A stretch of DNA of 64,000 bases from assembly GCF_037137055.1 (NCBI RefSeq), contig NZ_JBBBNY010000001.1:558001-622000 (forward strand), in the 5' to 3' direction. Both the position numbers and the translations under genes were made by a program. Below are positions 8,627 through 16,802 of this stretch, one piece after another; the stretch's first letter is position 1, and every line of letters begins with the position of its first letter. The notes beneath the pieces are model-generated. The model saw only the letters and a list, made by a program, of their open reading frames with translations. It was not told the origin of the DNA and did not search any database. Source of the DNA: Frateuria_A yonginensis. GTDB taxonomy: Bacteria > Pseudomonadota > Gammaproteobacteria > Xanthomonadales > Rhodanobacteraceae.

Positions 8627-10531
8627 TCAGCTCCCCAACAGAAGGATCACGGTCAACAGCGCGCCGCCGATCGCGAGCATCGCCACGTAGTGCTGCGACA
8701 ACCCGGTTTGCAACCGCCGCGCGTCGAGGCCGCCGAGGCCCACCAGCGCGGCGGCACCCTCCGGCAGGCCGTCGGCAATGCGTTCGCCAAGGCGACGACC
8801 GAACACCGCCAGCGCCGTAGTGAATGTTTCGGTCGCGCGCACGCCACGATCGACGACGGCATCGTCGTCACGCGCGATACGTGTTGCCGTGCGGCGCCCG
8901 AGCCAGGCGACAGCACGCGGTGCGGCGTCGATCAGCGCGTCGTCCGCGCGCGCGGCGGCGCTGGCCAGCAGCAGCACCGGCATGGATACGCTCACGCGCA
9001 GCAGTGTCGGCAGGTTGCACCAGTCAGCCACGGCGGCCGGCGCTCCAGCCTGGCCTAGCATCGGATGACGCCGGACCAGCAGGTAGCCGGTCGCCAGACC
9101 CAGCGCCGCCAGCAGCAGCGATGCCGCCAGCGCCAGCGCATCCGATGCCGGCCACGCCACACCCAGCAGCTCGCCCAGCGCGGCCCGTATGCGCGGTAGC
9201 CACAGCAGCGACAGCACGAGCGTGACCAGCGCAAGGAGGCCGATCGCCATGCGCTCGATGCGATGTGGCGGCTCTGCCTGCACCGGCCGAGCGCCGAAAC
9301 CGAAGGCTAGGCCCTGGAAGCGCGCCGCGTACACCGCGCTCAAGCCGCCGGCCAGCAACACCGCTGCCGCCAGCCACGGGCTGATCTGTCCGCCGGCCGC
9401 GGCAATCGCCTCCTTGGTCCAGGCCGCGCCCAGCGGCGGCACGCCGGCCAGCGCCAGCGCGGCCACCCCATTCATCGTTGCCACCCACGGCAAGGTGCGA
9501 CCCAGCCGCATGCGCGCAAGCGTATAGCCGTCTATCCGTTGACCGGCGATGCCGGCGGCGAGAAACAGCGGCGCCTTGAAGCAGGCATGCGCGACCAGAT
9601 GCGCCACGGCAACCGCGGGGTAGCCCGCGCCCACCGCGATGAACATCAGGCCGAAGTGGGCCGAGGTGGAAGCAGCCAGTAACTTCTTGGCGTGACTCTG
9701 CACGATGGCTACCGCACCGCCGGCGAGCGCGGTGGTCAGGCCGATCGCGATCGTTGCCGGGCCAAACCACGCCACACGGCTCAACTCCGGTTGCAGCCGC
9801 GCGAGGAGGTAGGCGCCAGCGGCGACCATGGTGGCCGCATGCAGCAGGGCCGAGACCGAGGTAGGCCCAGCCATGGCGCGAAACAGCCACGGCGAGAACG
9901 GCAGTTGGCCGGATTTCGACGCCGCCGACAGCAGCAGCCCGAACGTCAGCAGCGCCAGCGGCAAACCGTGCAACTGCGCCAGGTCGGCGTAGGCGAACGA
10001 TCCGCTGCCGGCAAACGCGGCCATTGCCGCCAGGAACATGCCCAGATCGCCCAAGCGCGTCATCACGAACGCGTACAGGCCCGAAGCGGGGCGGCTGGCA
10101 TCGCGCCACTGGTGCGCGATCAGCGCCCACGAGCAGGCGCCGACCAGTTCCCAGCCGATCAGCAGGGTCAGCAGATCGGCGGCGATCACCAGCAACTCCA
10201 TCGCGCCGACGAACAACAGCAGCAGCGCCAGCAGCCGGCGCAAACCAGGACGCTCTTCGTGGAACGCCGCGTACGCCAGTACCGGCAGGGCGACGGCCGG
10301 CACCAGCAGCGCCACCGCCGCCGACAACGGCGTCAGCGCGACATGCAGAACGAGCAGCGGGCTCCACAACAGCTTGCCCTGCCAGCTTCCGGCCGCGGCA
10401 AACGTGACCAGCAACACCATCGCCGCCATGGTGGCGCCGGCCACCAGCGCCAGCCAGCCGCGCCGTTCCGAGCCGGCTGCGAACAGCGCGGCCCCCGCGA
10501 GCATCGGCAGCAGAGCCAGCATCCAAAGCAT
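8627..10531 (-). CDS. nuoL: NuoL-like antiporter subunit
   Basis: Largest antiporter-like subunit, 634 residues. Key blocks are LIGWELVGACSWALIAHQW (helix 5 Glu), SKSGQLPFSPWLFRAMAGPT (helix 7 Lys) and QSHAKKLLAASTSAHFG. The usual C-terminal signature around LQTGLSQHYV is retained, so a lateral-helix region seems to be present. The ATG overlaps the nuoK TGA by one base (TGATG). The same frame is open far upstream, but that part is shadow of nuoK. NuoL homologues also occur in DabB and Mrp systems, but the neighbours H-J-K-M-N argue for a complex-I-type assembly. Confidence 0.88.
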   Translation of the reverse strand: MLWMLALLPMLAGAALFAAGSERRGWLALVAGATMAAMVLLVTFAAAGSWQGKLLWSPLLVLHVALTPLSAAVALLVPAVALPVLAYAAFHEERPGLRRLLALLLLFVGAMELLVIAADLLTLLIGWELVGACSWALIAHQWRDASRPASGLYAFVMTRLGDLGMFLAAMAAFAGSGSFAYADLAQLHGLPLALLTFGLLLSAASKSGQLPFSPWLFRAMAGPTSVSALLHAATMVAAGAYLLARLQPELSRVAWFGPATIAIGLTTALAGGAVAIVQSHAKKLLAASTSAHFGLMFIAVGAGYPAVAVAHLVAHACFKAPLFLAAGIAGQRIDGYTLARMRLGRTLPWVATMNGVAALALAGVPPLGAAWTKEAIAAAGGQISPWLAAAVLLAGGLSAVYAARFQGLAFGFGARPVQAEPPHRIERMAIGLLALVTLVLSLLWLPRIRAALGELLGVAWPASDALALAASLLLAALGLATGYLLVRRHPMLGQAGAPAAVADWCNLPTLLRVSVSMPVLLLASAAARADDALIDAAPRAVAWLGRRTATRIARDDDAVVDRGVRATETFTTALAVFGRRLGERIADGLPEGAAALVGLGGLDARRLQTGLSQHYVAMLAIGGALLTVILLLGS

Positions 10532-10836
10532 CAGTGCTTCATCGTCGTTAGGCCCTCGATCACGTCGACCTGACGCTTGCGGTAGACCGCCGTCACCAGC
10601 GCGAAACCGATCGCCATGTCGACCGCCATCACCGCCATCACGATGATCGCCAGCAACTGGCCCTTGGGGTCGCCGCCGGCACTGTCCGACCAGCAGCCGA
10701 CCACGATCAACAGCACGCCGTTGAGCATCAGCTCCAGCCCCATCAGCAGCATCACGAAGGATTTTTGCGACAGCGCGCCGTACAGGCCCAGGCCGATCAG
10801 CGCAGCAGCGACCAGGAGGATCGCTTGGAGGCTCAT
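10531..10836 (-). CDS. nuoK: NuoK-like subunit
   Basis: Small three-helix membrane subunit, 101 residues, of normal length. The conserved intramembrane glutamate is present in LLMGLELMLNGVLL (helix 2), and helix 3 contains the usual acidic residue (MAVMAVDMAIGFAL, Asp in place of Glu). It overlaps nuoJ upstream by four bases and nuoL downstream by one. The retained buried acidic residues suggest that the E-channel part of proton translocation is still functional. Confidence 0.9.
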   Translation of the reverse strand: MSLQAILLVAAALIGLGLYGALSQKSFVMLLMGLELMLNGVLLIVVGCWSDSAGGDPKGQLLAIIVMAVMAVDMAIGFALVTAVYRKRQVDVIEGLTTMKH

Positions 10837-11528
10837 GCGTGATGCTCCGGTGGTTGGTGCGGGTGGTCGTTTGCATGCCCGTGCGCCGGCTCGCCGGCCG
10901 TTACAGGCGCCGCCGCAGGTGCGTGCCCGCCGTGCCCGCCATGGCCGCCGCTGCGTTTCTCCGGCATGCGCCCCGCCGGTACCCCGTCGGGCGTCAGTGG
11001 CGGCGGCAGCGAGCCGGCATCAGCCGGGCCGAAACGGCCGCTGCGGCTGGACAGCACCACCGTGCCGATCATCGTCGCCAGCAGCGTCACCCCGGCGGTC
11101 TCGAAGATCAACATCGAGCGGCCGAGCAGTTCCATCCCCAGCTCGCGGATCACCGGCCGGCCAGCGGCGAGCGGGTGCTGCGGCAGATCGGTCAGCCACA
11201 CCGCTGCCGCCAGCCCGGCAAACGCGAGCACCCCGGCGACGACCGCGAAACGTTCCTGATGCACCATGTTCATCGGGTTGAGCCCGGCCGGGTTCATCAT
11301 GAACATCACCATGAACAGCGCCATCACCATCATCTCCACGCCCATCATGAAGATCGTGGCCACGCCCAGATACGGCGCGCGCAGCAGCAGCATGATCAGC
11401 CCGACGGCGATGAAGGAGATCAGCAGCAGGAACGCCGAGCGCACCATCGAGTCGGTGCGGAACACGCGCCAGCCGCTGACGATGGCGATCGCCGCCAGCG
11501 TCCAGAACGCCAGGTCGGTGCCGCTCAC
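10833..11528 (-). CDS. nuoJ: NuoJ-like subunit with histidine-rich C-terminal tail
   Basis: Five-helix subunit, 231 residues. The core GVATIFMMGVEMMVMALFMV corresponds to the NuoJ helix 3 region, whose pi-bulge is important for coupling. The start is GTG 11528, overlapping the nuoH stop (GTGA). After about residue 190 there is a Gly/His/Pro-rich tail with GGHGGHGGH, then scattered HGH, HPH and EHHA. Such tails are not usual in NuoJ and could bind metal. The frame stays open upstream but only as a shadow of nuoH. Confidence 0.85.
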   Translation of the reverse strand: MSGTDLAFWTLAAIAIVSGWRVFRTDSMVRSAFLLLISFIAVGLIMLLLRAPYLGVATIFMMGVEMMVMALFMVMFMMNPAGLNPMNMVHQERFAVVAGVLAFAGLAAAVWLTDLPQHPLAAGRPVIRELGMELLGRSMLIFETAGVTLLATMIGTVVLSSRSGRFGPADAGSLPPPLTPDGVPAGRMPEKRSGGHGGHGGHAPAAAPVTAGEPAHGHANDHPHQPPEHHA

Positions 11529-12454
11529 CACAACGCCACCACGCCGGCCAGCGCCAGGTCCAGGAAGGACAGCGGCAGCAGTACCGTCCACAGCACGGTG
11601 AGCATGCGCGACGGTGGCAGCCGCGCTAGGCTGTGGCCGGCACCGACCAGCAGCGTGATCAGCACCAGCATCTTCAGCGCCAGCCACCACGGGCCGGCCC
11701 GCACGGGACCCAGATAGCCGCCCAGAAATGCGGAGCTCGCCATCGCCGCGAACGCCACCAGCATCGCGTGGCGCGCCAGCTGCCAGGTCAGCCGCGCGGC
11801 GCCGGAAACTTCGCTGGCGGTGCCGCCGGCCAGGTCCGCCGAGTCGGCGTAGTCGAATGGTCCGCGCAGGCTCAGCGACAGCCCGAGCAAGAGAAACAGC
11901 AACAACCCCAGCGGCTGGCGCAACACGTTCCACACGTCGTGCTGGGACGCCACGATATCTGCCACCGATAGCGACTGCGCCGGCAGCGCGGTGCCGATCA
12001 GCACGAACATCGACAGCAGCATGATCGGCAGGCCCATCGCGGCATAGCGATACGCGCCGATCAGCGGCAGCGGCGCGTTGGCCGACCAGCCGTGCAGGAA
12101 CACTGCGATCACGGTCAGCGTCTCCACCGCGCCCCACAGCACCACGCTGGCGGACGAATCGATCACCGCGACGCCCGGCGCCAGCGGCACCACCGCCAGC
12201 CCGATACCGGCCAGCGCCAGGTACAACGCCGGCGCGAGCGCCCAGTTGAGGCGATCCGGATGCTCGGTGCGGTTTTGCTGGCGCACGAGGCTCACGGCGA
12301 CGGCGCGCCATGGTGCCAGCAGCGCGTCGCGCATGAGGTTGACCGGCGGTCGCTGCGCGATGAGCGCGAATGCCAGCGAATCGATCACGGCAACAAAAAC
12401 GACGCTGCCACCCAGCAGCACCAGCGTGCCGAGCCAGGGCATCAGCGCGCTCAC
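11525..12454 (-). CDS. nuoH: NuoH-like subunit with altered quinone-site loop
   Basis: Membrane subunit that in complex I links the quinone cavity to the proton channels; 309 residues with about eight helices. Recognisable blocks are GWSANAPLPLIGAYRYAAM and SAFLGGYLGP. The loop that is normally FDLPEAE..EL..G..TEYSG reads FDYADSADLAGGTASEVSG here, so several conserved glutamates are missing. The next helix has WQLARHAML where most NuoH have a Glu (FFLAEY). It is closer to hydrogenase/formate-lyase HyfC-HycD-type homologues in length, but the neighbours are Nuo-type. Overlaps of four bases with both neighbours indicate coupled translation. Confidence 0.8.
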   Translation of the reverse strand: MSALMPWLGTLVLLGGSVVFVAVIDSLAFALIAQRPPVNLMRDALLAPWRAVAVSLVRQQNRTEHPDRLNWALAPALYLALAGIGLAVVPLAPGVAVIDSSASVVLWGAVETLTVIAVFLHGWSANAPLPLIGAYRYAAMGLPIMLLSMFVLIGTALPAQSLSVADIVASQHDVWNVLRQPLGLLLFLLLGLSLSLRGPFDYADSADLAGGTASEVSGAARLTWQLARHAMLVAFAAMASSAFLGGYLGPVRAGPWWLALKMLVLITLLVGAGHSLARLPPSRMLTVLWTVLLPLSFLDLALAGVVALW

Positions 12455-13932
12455 ATTGCGTGCCCGTGATGGGTGGCGCCGGCTTCCTCTGGCGAATCCT
12501 TGGGCGGGCGATACATGCGGCGCAGCGCGGCTACATCAAAACTGTTGATCACCAGCATCGCCTCGTTCCACTCCAGGCCGCACAGCAGGGTGGCGAAAGC
12601 GTCATGGTTGGGTGCTGGCATGTTTACCGCGTCATCGGCCGGCAGCGGATCATGCCCAACATCCCGCTCATCCGCGTGCGATGCCGCGGCGGGTGCAAGA
12701 TCGCCGGCGCGGCTCGCCAAGTGCATGGATTGTTCGGCCTCGTCCAGCCATTGATGCAAACGCGCGCGGACGTCGCCATCGCGTTGTGTGAGCACACGAA
12801 AGTCCAGTTCGCGGTAAGCCCGATCGTGCAGCCGCTCATCCACGGCGTCGCCGGCCGCACGCAGCGCCGCGCCGCCCAAGGCCTGCGCCATTGGTGGATC
12901 GAGCTGGCCCAGCCCCGCGGGAATCGCGGCGAACGCCCCGCTTCGCACCAGCGCCTTGCGCAGTGGCGCGATCGGAACGCTATCGCCGTGCTGGATGGCG
13001 CACGCCATTCGCCGGCAGCGCTCGGCTAGCGGGGCCAGCTCAAGCACCGCGAGCATTCTCGCCACGCCGCGCAAATGCTGCGCGGCGCGTTGGTGTTCGC
13101 GGTGAGCAAGCGTCCGCGCAATGCCGGGCGTATAGCGGTTGTCATCCTGGCCACTCTGCCCCGCCGAGGAGCCGGTCGCGCCGGAATCACCGAGCTTGGA
13201 GCTTTCGGAGGCTGCGGCACTGGATCCCTGTTTGTGCAGGATTGACGACTCATCGAGTGGTTCGACCTGTCTGACAGCGGCAGCGTGCGCAGCGTGCGGT
13301 GACGAAGGCGGTGCCGGCCACAGCGGCGGGCTTTCCATGCGCGCGTGCTGAATCACATCACCCTGCAGAGTGAGCGTCAGCACCAAGCCCGCCGGCAGCG
13401 TCGGCATGAACGGACCCAGCCGCAGCGTGTAGACATCGAGCGCGAGGCCGTCGCGCAGGTCGTCGTCGGTCATCGGCATGGGCCGGCCGTACGGCGTGCC
13501 ACCCATCATGCCCTTGCCGCCCTGGCCGTATTCGCCGATACCGCGCCATGGCGCGGGGGGTTCATCCGGCAGCAGGTCCGATTCGGACGGGTGCTCACCG
13601 GTCAACAGTTGCCGATACAACTCGCGCAACGCCAGCACGGGAGCGGCGTGCGGCGGCAGCGTGCGTGGCGTGCCGAAGTGGGCGGGAATGTCGCTGGCCC
13701 AGCACAGCGTGGCACGCGGGTGCGGCAACTGATCGTGCAGGCGGCGCAGGGATGCAACGTCTCGCTCTCGTACTCCACCGGCCACCAGCAGCACGCTGGC
13801 GTGACGTGGGCTCGCCACGCGCTCGATTTCCGCGCGCAGGCACAGATCGTCGACGCGATCGCTGGTGCCTTCCCCCACGGCGACGAACACCGCCACCGGT
13901 GCGGCCGCAGCGAGTGCGCGCCGTGCGCTCAT
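12451..13932 (-). CDS. NuoB/NuoD-like fusion protein lacking cluster ligands
   Basis: 493-residue soluble protein between nuoA and nuoH, where complex I normally has nuoB, C and D. Residues 12-110 resemble NuoB (LLVAGGVRERDVASLRRLHD, then LPHPRATLCWASD), but only Cys31 and Cys77 occur there, so the four N2-cluster cysteines are gone. Residues 133-195 have a Gly-rich EYGQGGKGMMGG and a NuoD-like strand pair around AGLVLTLTLQGDVI. A Ser/Gly/Ala linker fills 205-265. Residues 278-298 recall the NuoD helix region and 445-472 the NuoD C-terminus. Function is unknown; a structural cap on the membrane arm is one reading. It overlaps both neighbours by four bases. Confidence 0.75.
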   Translation of the reverse strand: MSARRALAAAAPVAVFVAVGEGTSDRVDDLCLRAEIERVASPRHASVLLVAGGVRERDVASLRRLHDQLPHPRATLCWASDIPAHFGTPRTLPPHAAPVLALRELYRQLLTGEHPSESDLLPDEPPAPWRGIGEYGQGGKGMMGGTPYGRPMPMTDDDLRDGLALDVYTLRLGPFMPTLPAGLVLTLTLQGDVIQHARMESPPLWPAPPSSPHAAHAAAVRQVEPLDESSILHKQGSSAAASESSKLGDSGATGSSAGQSGQDDNRYTPGIARTLAHREHQRAAQHLRGVARMLAVLELAPLAERCRRMACAIQHGDSVPIAPLRKALVRSGAFAAIPAGLGQLDPPMAQALGGAALRAAGDAVDERLHDRAYRELDFRVLTQRDGDVRARLHQWLDEAEQSMHLASRAGDLAPAAASHADERDVGHDPLPADDAVNMPAPNHDAFATLLCGLEWNEAMLVINSFDVAALRRMYRPPKDSPEEAGATHHGHAM

Positions 13933-14273
13933 TGCCACCGGAAAATCCCTTCGCGCCAGCCGTACACGAGGCCGACGGCGAGAATGACCAAAAACATGCC
14001 CATTTCCATGAGCGCCTTGCCGCCCTCGGCCACGAACACCACCGCCCACGGGTACATGAACATCATCTCCATCTCGAAGGCGATGAACAGCAGCAGCATT
14101 GGATAGCAGCGCAGGTGATAACGCTGCCATGCATGTGTCTCTGCCTCCCCACCGCCCATGTACGGCGCCTGTTGCGAGTACGAGACGGCGCGGTCGTACC
14201 CCAGGTATCGCAGTGCCGCTGCAGTACCTGCCGACCACGCTAGAACCAGAATCAGGGAAACGACATTGTTCAC
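13929..14273 (-). CDS. nuoA: NuoA-like subunit, first gene of the complex-I-like operon
   Basis: Three-helix subunit of about 114 residues. The signature FIAFEMEMMFMYPWAVVF matches the NuoA motif with its acidic residues next to the FPWA block. GTG 14273 is chosen because a moderate ribosome site (AAGTGGA) lies eight bases upstream and the first helix starts at once. An in-frame GTG at 14318 would add 15 residues. The stop overlaps the start of the B/D-like gene by four bases. The usual nuoA-nuoB-nuoC-nuoD order is replaced here by one fused gene. Confidence 0.85.
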   Translation of the reverse strand: MNNVVSLILVLAWSAGTAAALRYLGYDRAVSYSQQAPYMGGGEAETHAWQRYHLRCYPMLLLFIAFEMEMMFMYPWAVVFVAEGGKALMEMGMFLVILAVGLVYGWREGIFRWQ

Positions 14274-14336
14274 ATCGATAGTCCACTTCAAACGCAGTGA
14301 AAGGGAGATGTAATGCACAGCGATTGGCTGTGCCGC

Positions 14337-15626
14337 CTACGAGTTGGGCGCATCCTCCGCCGAAGGTGGCTGCGCCGTCACCGTGTCGATGGCCCGGCCA
14401 GCCGCCGGTGCTGCATGCGCCTGCTTGGTCGGCGCCAGCTTTTTTTGCGCGCCCTGCGGGCCGGTTCCCGGCCGACCGCCGTTCATCAGCGCGAACACCG
14501 ATGGCAGCCGGCGTGCCAGCAGCAGCCCCACGGACATGCCGATGGCCACGGTAATCGCCACGCTTGCCACGTAATGCGCGATCAGCCACCCGTCTGCATG
14601 TGAGGGCAGCAGTGGCCACAGCAGAATCTTGACCTCGGCGATCAGCGGGTAATGCGCCGAATGGAGAAAAAACGCCAAGCCGCCAAACCGGGCGATGGTT
14701 GCGCCCGTGCGGGTCTGCGCCCACTGCTGAAAACAGCCCCAGCAGGCGAGCACGCCCAGCAGCCGCATCGAGCGGGTAGCGGCGGTGAGCAGTTCGGGAC
14801 GATGCGCACCGAGATCGATGAACAGCGGCGCCACGGTGCGCAGCGTGACCACCACCAGGTAAGCCACCAGCAACCACCAGCTCGTCGTACGTCCGATGTG
14901 CAGTGGAACGCGGCGGATGCGCAAGAATCCGCCCAGATAGAAGAAGAACACCACGTCGGTACGGAAAAAAATCAGCAGATCGCTGCCGATGATCCACGCC
15001 ACCCCGAGAAACGCCATGCCCAGATACGGCGTGTGCTTGAGCGAAAGCCAGAGCAGCGGGCTCACCAGCGCGGTCACGAACAGATCGCGCACGAACCAGA
15101 ACTGGAAGCCGACCGGATGGGCGGTGATGCCGAAGATCGCGTTGACGAAATCCATCGCGCTGGCGTGGCCGAGCCGGATGTTCATCTGGCCCAGCAACGG
15201 ATAGGCCGGATTCCACACAAACAGCAGGGCCAGCACGGCCAGGTACAGCACGTTCCACGACACCATTGGCAGGTAAATCGAGGTGAACCGCCGACCGATA
15301 CGGTGACGCAGGCTGGCCGAAGCGTTGCCGGCGTCGAACGAGTAGAACAGCCACCCCGACACCATGCTCAGCAGCGGCACCACGCTGAAAAAAAAGAACA
15401 GCGTGAAGCTGTTGACGAAGGTGGCCAGCCGATGCCCCGACGCCTCCATGCCCGAGAACGGATTGGCGCTCACGTCGGGATACTGCTCGTAATGCAGAAA
15501 CACCAGCCCAATGATCAGCACGATCCGCGCGAAGCTGATGGTTTGCGAGATCGCCTGCGGCGAAAGCCCCAGGGAGTTACCCCGAAGCGTGTGCTCCAGC
15601 GCTTGGCGGTACTGCAGAAAGGCCAT
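14337..15626 (-). CDS. acyltransferase 3 family membrane protein
   Basis: Polytopic membrane protein, 429 residues with about ten helices, of the acyltransferase 3 (OafB/NodX-like) family, whose members transfer acetyl or other acyl groups to sugars or lipids at the membrane. The first helix has FARIVLIIGLVFLHY, where the His matches the position of the catalytic RxxAxxxVxxxH-type motif. A later Arg-rich loop and the helix FQFWFVRDLFV fit the family. The last 45 residues are Ala/Pro/Lys-rich and probably cytoplasmic. It lies upstream of nuoA in the same direction with a ~60-base gap; a link to the complex-I-like operon is only positional. Confidence 0.8.
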   Translation of the reverse strand: MAFLQYRQALEHTLRGNSLGLSPQAISQTISFARIVLIIGLVFLHYEQYPDVSANPFSGMEASGHRLATFVNSFTLFFFFSVVPLLSMVSGWLFYSFDAGNASASLRHRIGRRFTSIYLPMVSWNVLYLAVLALLFVWNPAYPLLGQMNIRLGHASAMDFVNAIFGITAHPVGFQFWFVRDLFVTALVSPLLWLSLKHTPYLGMAFLGVAWIIGSDLLIFFRTDVVFFFYLGGFLRIRRVPLHIGRTTSWWLLVAYLVVVTLRTVAPLFIDLGAHRPELLTAATRSMRLLGVLACWGCFQQWAQTRTGATIARFGGLAFFLHSAHYPLIAEVKILLWPLLPSHADGWLIAHYVASVAITVAIGMSVGLLLARRLPSVFALMNGGRPGTGPQGAQKKLAPTKQAHAAPAAGRAIDTVTAQPPSAEDAPNS

Positions 15627-15691
15627 GTCCGTGTCCTACGACGCCGCCAAAAAATCTTCAAACCTCACCCAAGGCGATCGGGCGGCTCCGT

Positions 15692-16789
15692 TCACTGCGG
15701 GGTGCTTTGCGCCACGGACTGCCACTGGATGGCGGTGATTTTCCACTGTTTTCCATGCTGCTTCAGCGTGAGCAACTCGCGACTCCTCACGGTGCTCGGC
15801 TTGTCCTTCGCGCCGCTGACGATGGTGCTTTCACTGCCGACCATGACGGTGTCGCCCATCGTTATGGAGGCCCGCGACACCGGCGTCACGGTGGCGGACT
15901 TCAAATAGGCGATGTCGCCACTCAGATGATCGGCGGCGTACGCCTCGCGCGACTGCGTCTGGCCGCTTTCGCTGATGGTCACCTCCGGTGACAGCAGGGC
16001 CAGTACCGCATCGCGATCGCCACGCTGCAGCGCCTGTTGGAACGACTTCGCCACGGCCTCGGCCTCCGGCGCCGCGCCGGGCTTCATGCCATCGAACGAA
16101 AGCGGCGCAGCGGCGGCCGGTGCAGCGGCAGCATGATGGTCATCCGCGTCAGTGGCGGCGCCATCGCTGTGGGCGGGCATGCCAGGCATGTCCTGCATGC
16201 CCGGTGCCGCTGGGGCGCCATCGCCATGACCGTGGCTGTGGCCGCCATCGCCGCCCATGTCCATGTCCTCATCCGGCGGTGCCCGGGCGACGATGTCCTT
16301 GTATTGCGCCGCCGTCATGTCCGGCAGCTTCTGCAGGAACGCGACCATGCTCCAGATCGCCGGGTCTTCATGGCTGAAACCCCAGGCCGGCATCGCACTC
16401 ATCTTGATGCCGTGCTTGATTACCCAGAAAGCATCTTTTGGATCGACCCGTTCCTGCGCCAGGTTGGGCGGCTGCGGGTACAGCCCGGGGCGGATCTCTG
16501 AATCGGTTTGGCCGGGTGTGAGATGGCATTGGGTGCACATGGCCGCGTACTGGCCGGCACCTTTGAGGATCAGTTGCGGGTCCTCCAGGTCGGGCACCTT
16601 GATGTCTTGCGAGCGCACATGGATCGAGCGCTCGCGCAAGGTCTGCAAGGCCGAATGGACGAGTTTGGTGTGGTGATCGTCGGCGCCGATGTTGTAGAGG
16701 CCCGAGTAGACGAACGCCCCGGCACCCAGCGCGAGAACCGCCAGAACGGCGACGACGGTGATGCTGTGATGCTTGATGTGTTTTTTCAT
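15692..16789 (-). CDS. cytochrome c with Met/His-rich linker and SnoaL-like domain
   Basis: A 365-residue membrane-anchored or secreted protein. Residues 11-30 form a hydrophobic anchor. Residues 75-155 are a c-type cytochrome with the heme site CTQCH (Cys85, Cys88, His89) and a likely axial Met in KMSAMPAWG. Residues 170-220 are rich in His, Asp and Met (MDMGGDGGHSHGHGDG, MQDMPGMPAHSDG), as in copper-binding proteins. Residues 240-360 resemble a SnoaL/DUF4440 (NTF2-like) fold. It sits 13 bases upstream-side of copB in the same direction. The combination suggests periplasmic electron transfer linked to copper handling, but no direct homologue function is known to me. Confidence 0.8.
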   Translation of the reverse strand: MKKHIKHHSITVVAVLAVLALGAGAFVYSGLYNIGADDHHTKLVHSALQTLRERSIHVRSQDIKVPDLEDPQLILKGAGQYAAMCTQCHLTPGQTDSEIRPGLYPQPPNLAQERVDPKDAFWVIKHGIKMSAMPAWGFSHEDPAIWSMVAFLQKLPDMTAAQYKDIVARAPPDEDMDMGGDGGHSHGHGDGAPAAPGMQDMPGMPAHSDGAATDADDHHAAAAPAAAAPLSFDGMKPGAAPEAEAVAKSFQQALQRGDRDAVLALLSPEVTISESGQTQSREAYAADHLSGDIAYLKSATVTPVSRASITMGDTVMVGSESTIVSGAKDKPSTVRSRELLTLKQHGKQWKITAIQWQSVAQSTPQ

Positions 16790-16802
16790 GATGGATTCCC
16801 CT

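Noticed and set aside
8627..10531. NuoL-like gene considered as DabB of an inorganic-carbon system.
   Set aside because: No DabA-like partner is present, and NuoH, J, K, M and N are all nearby.
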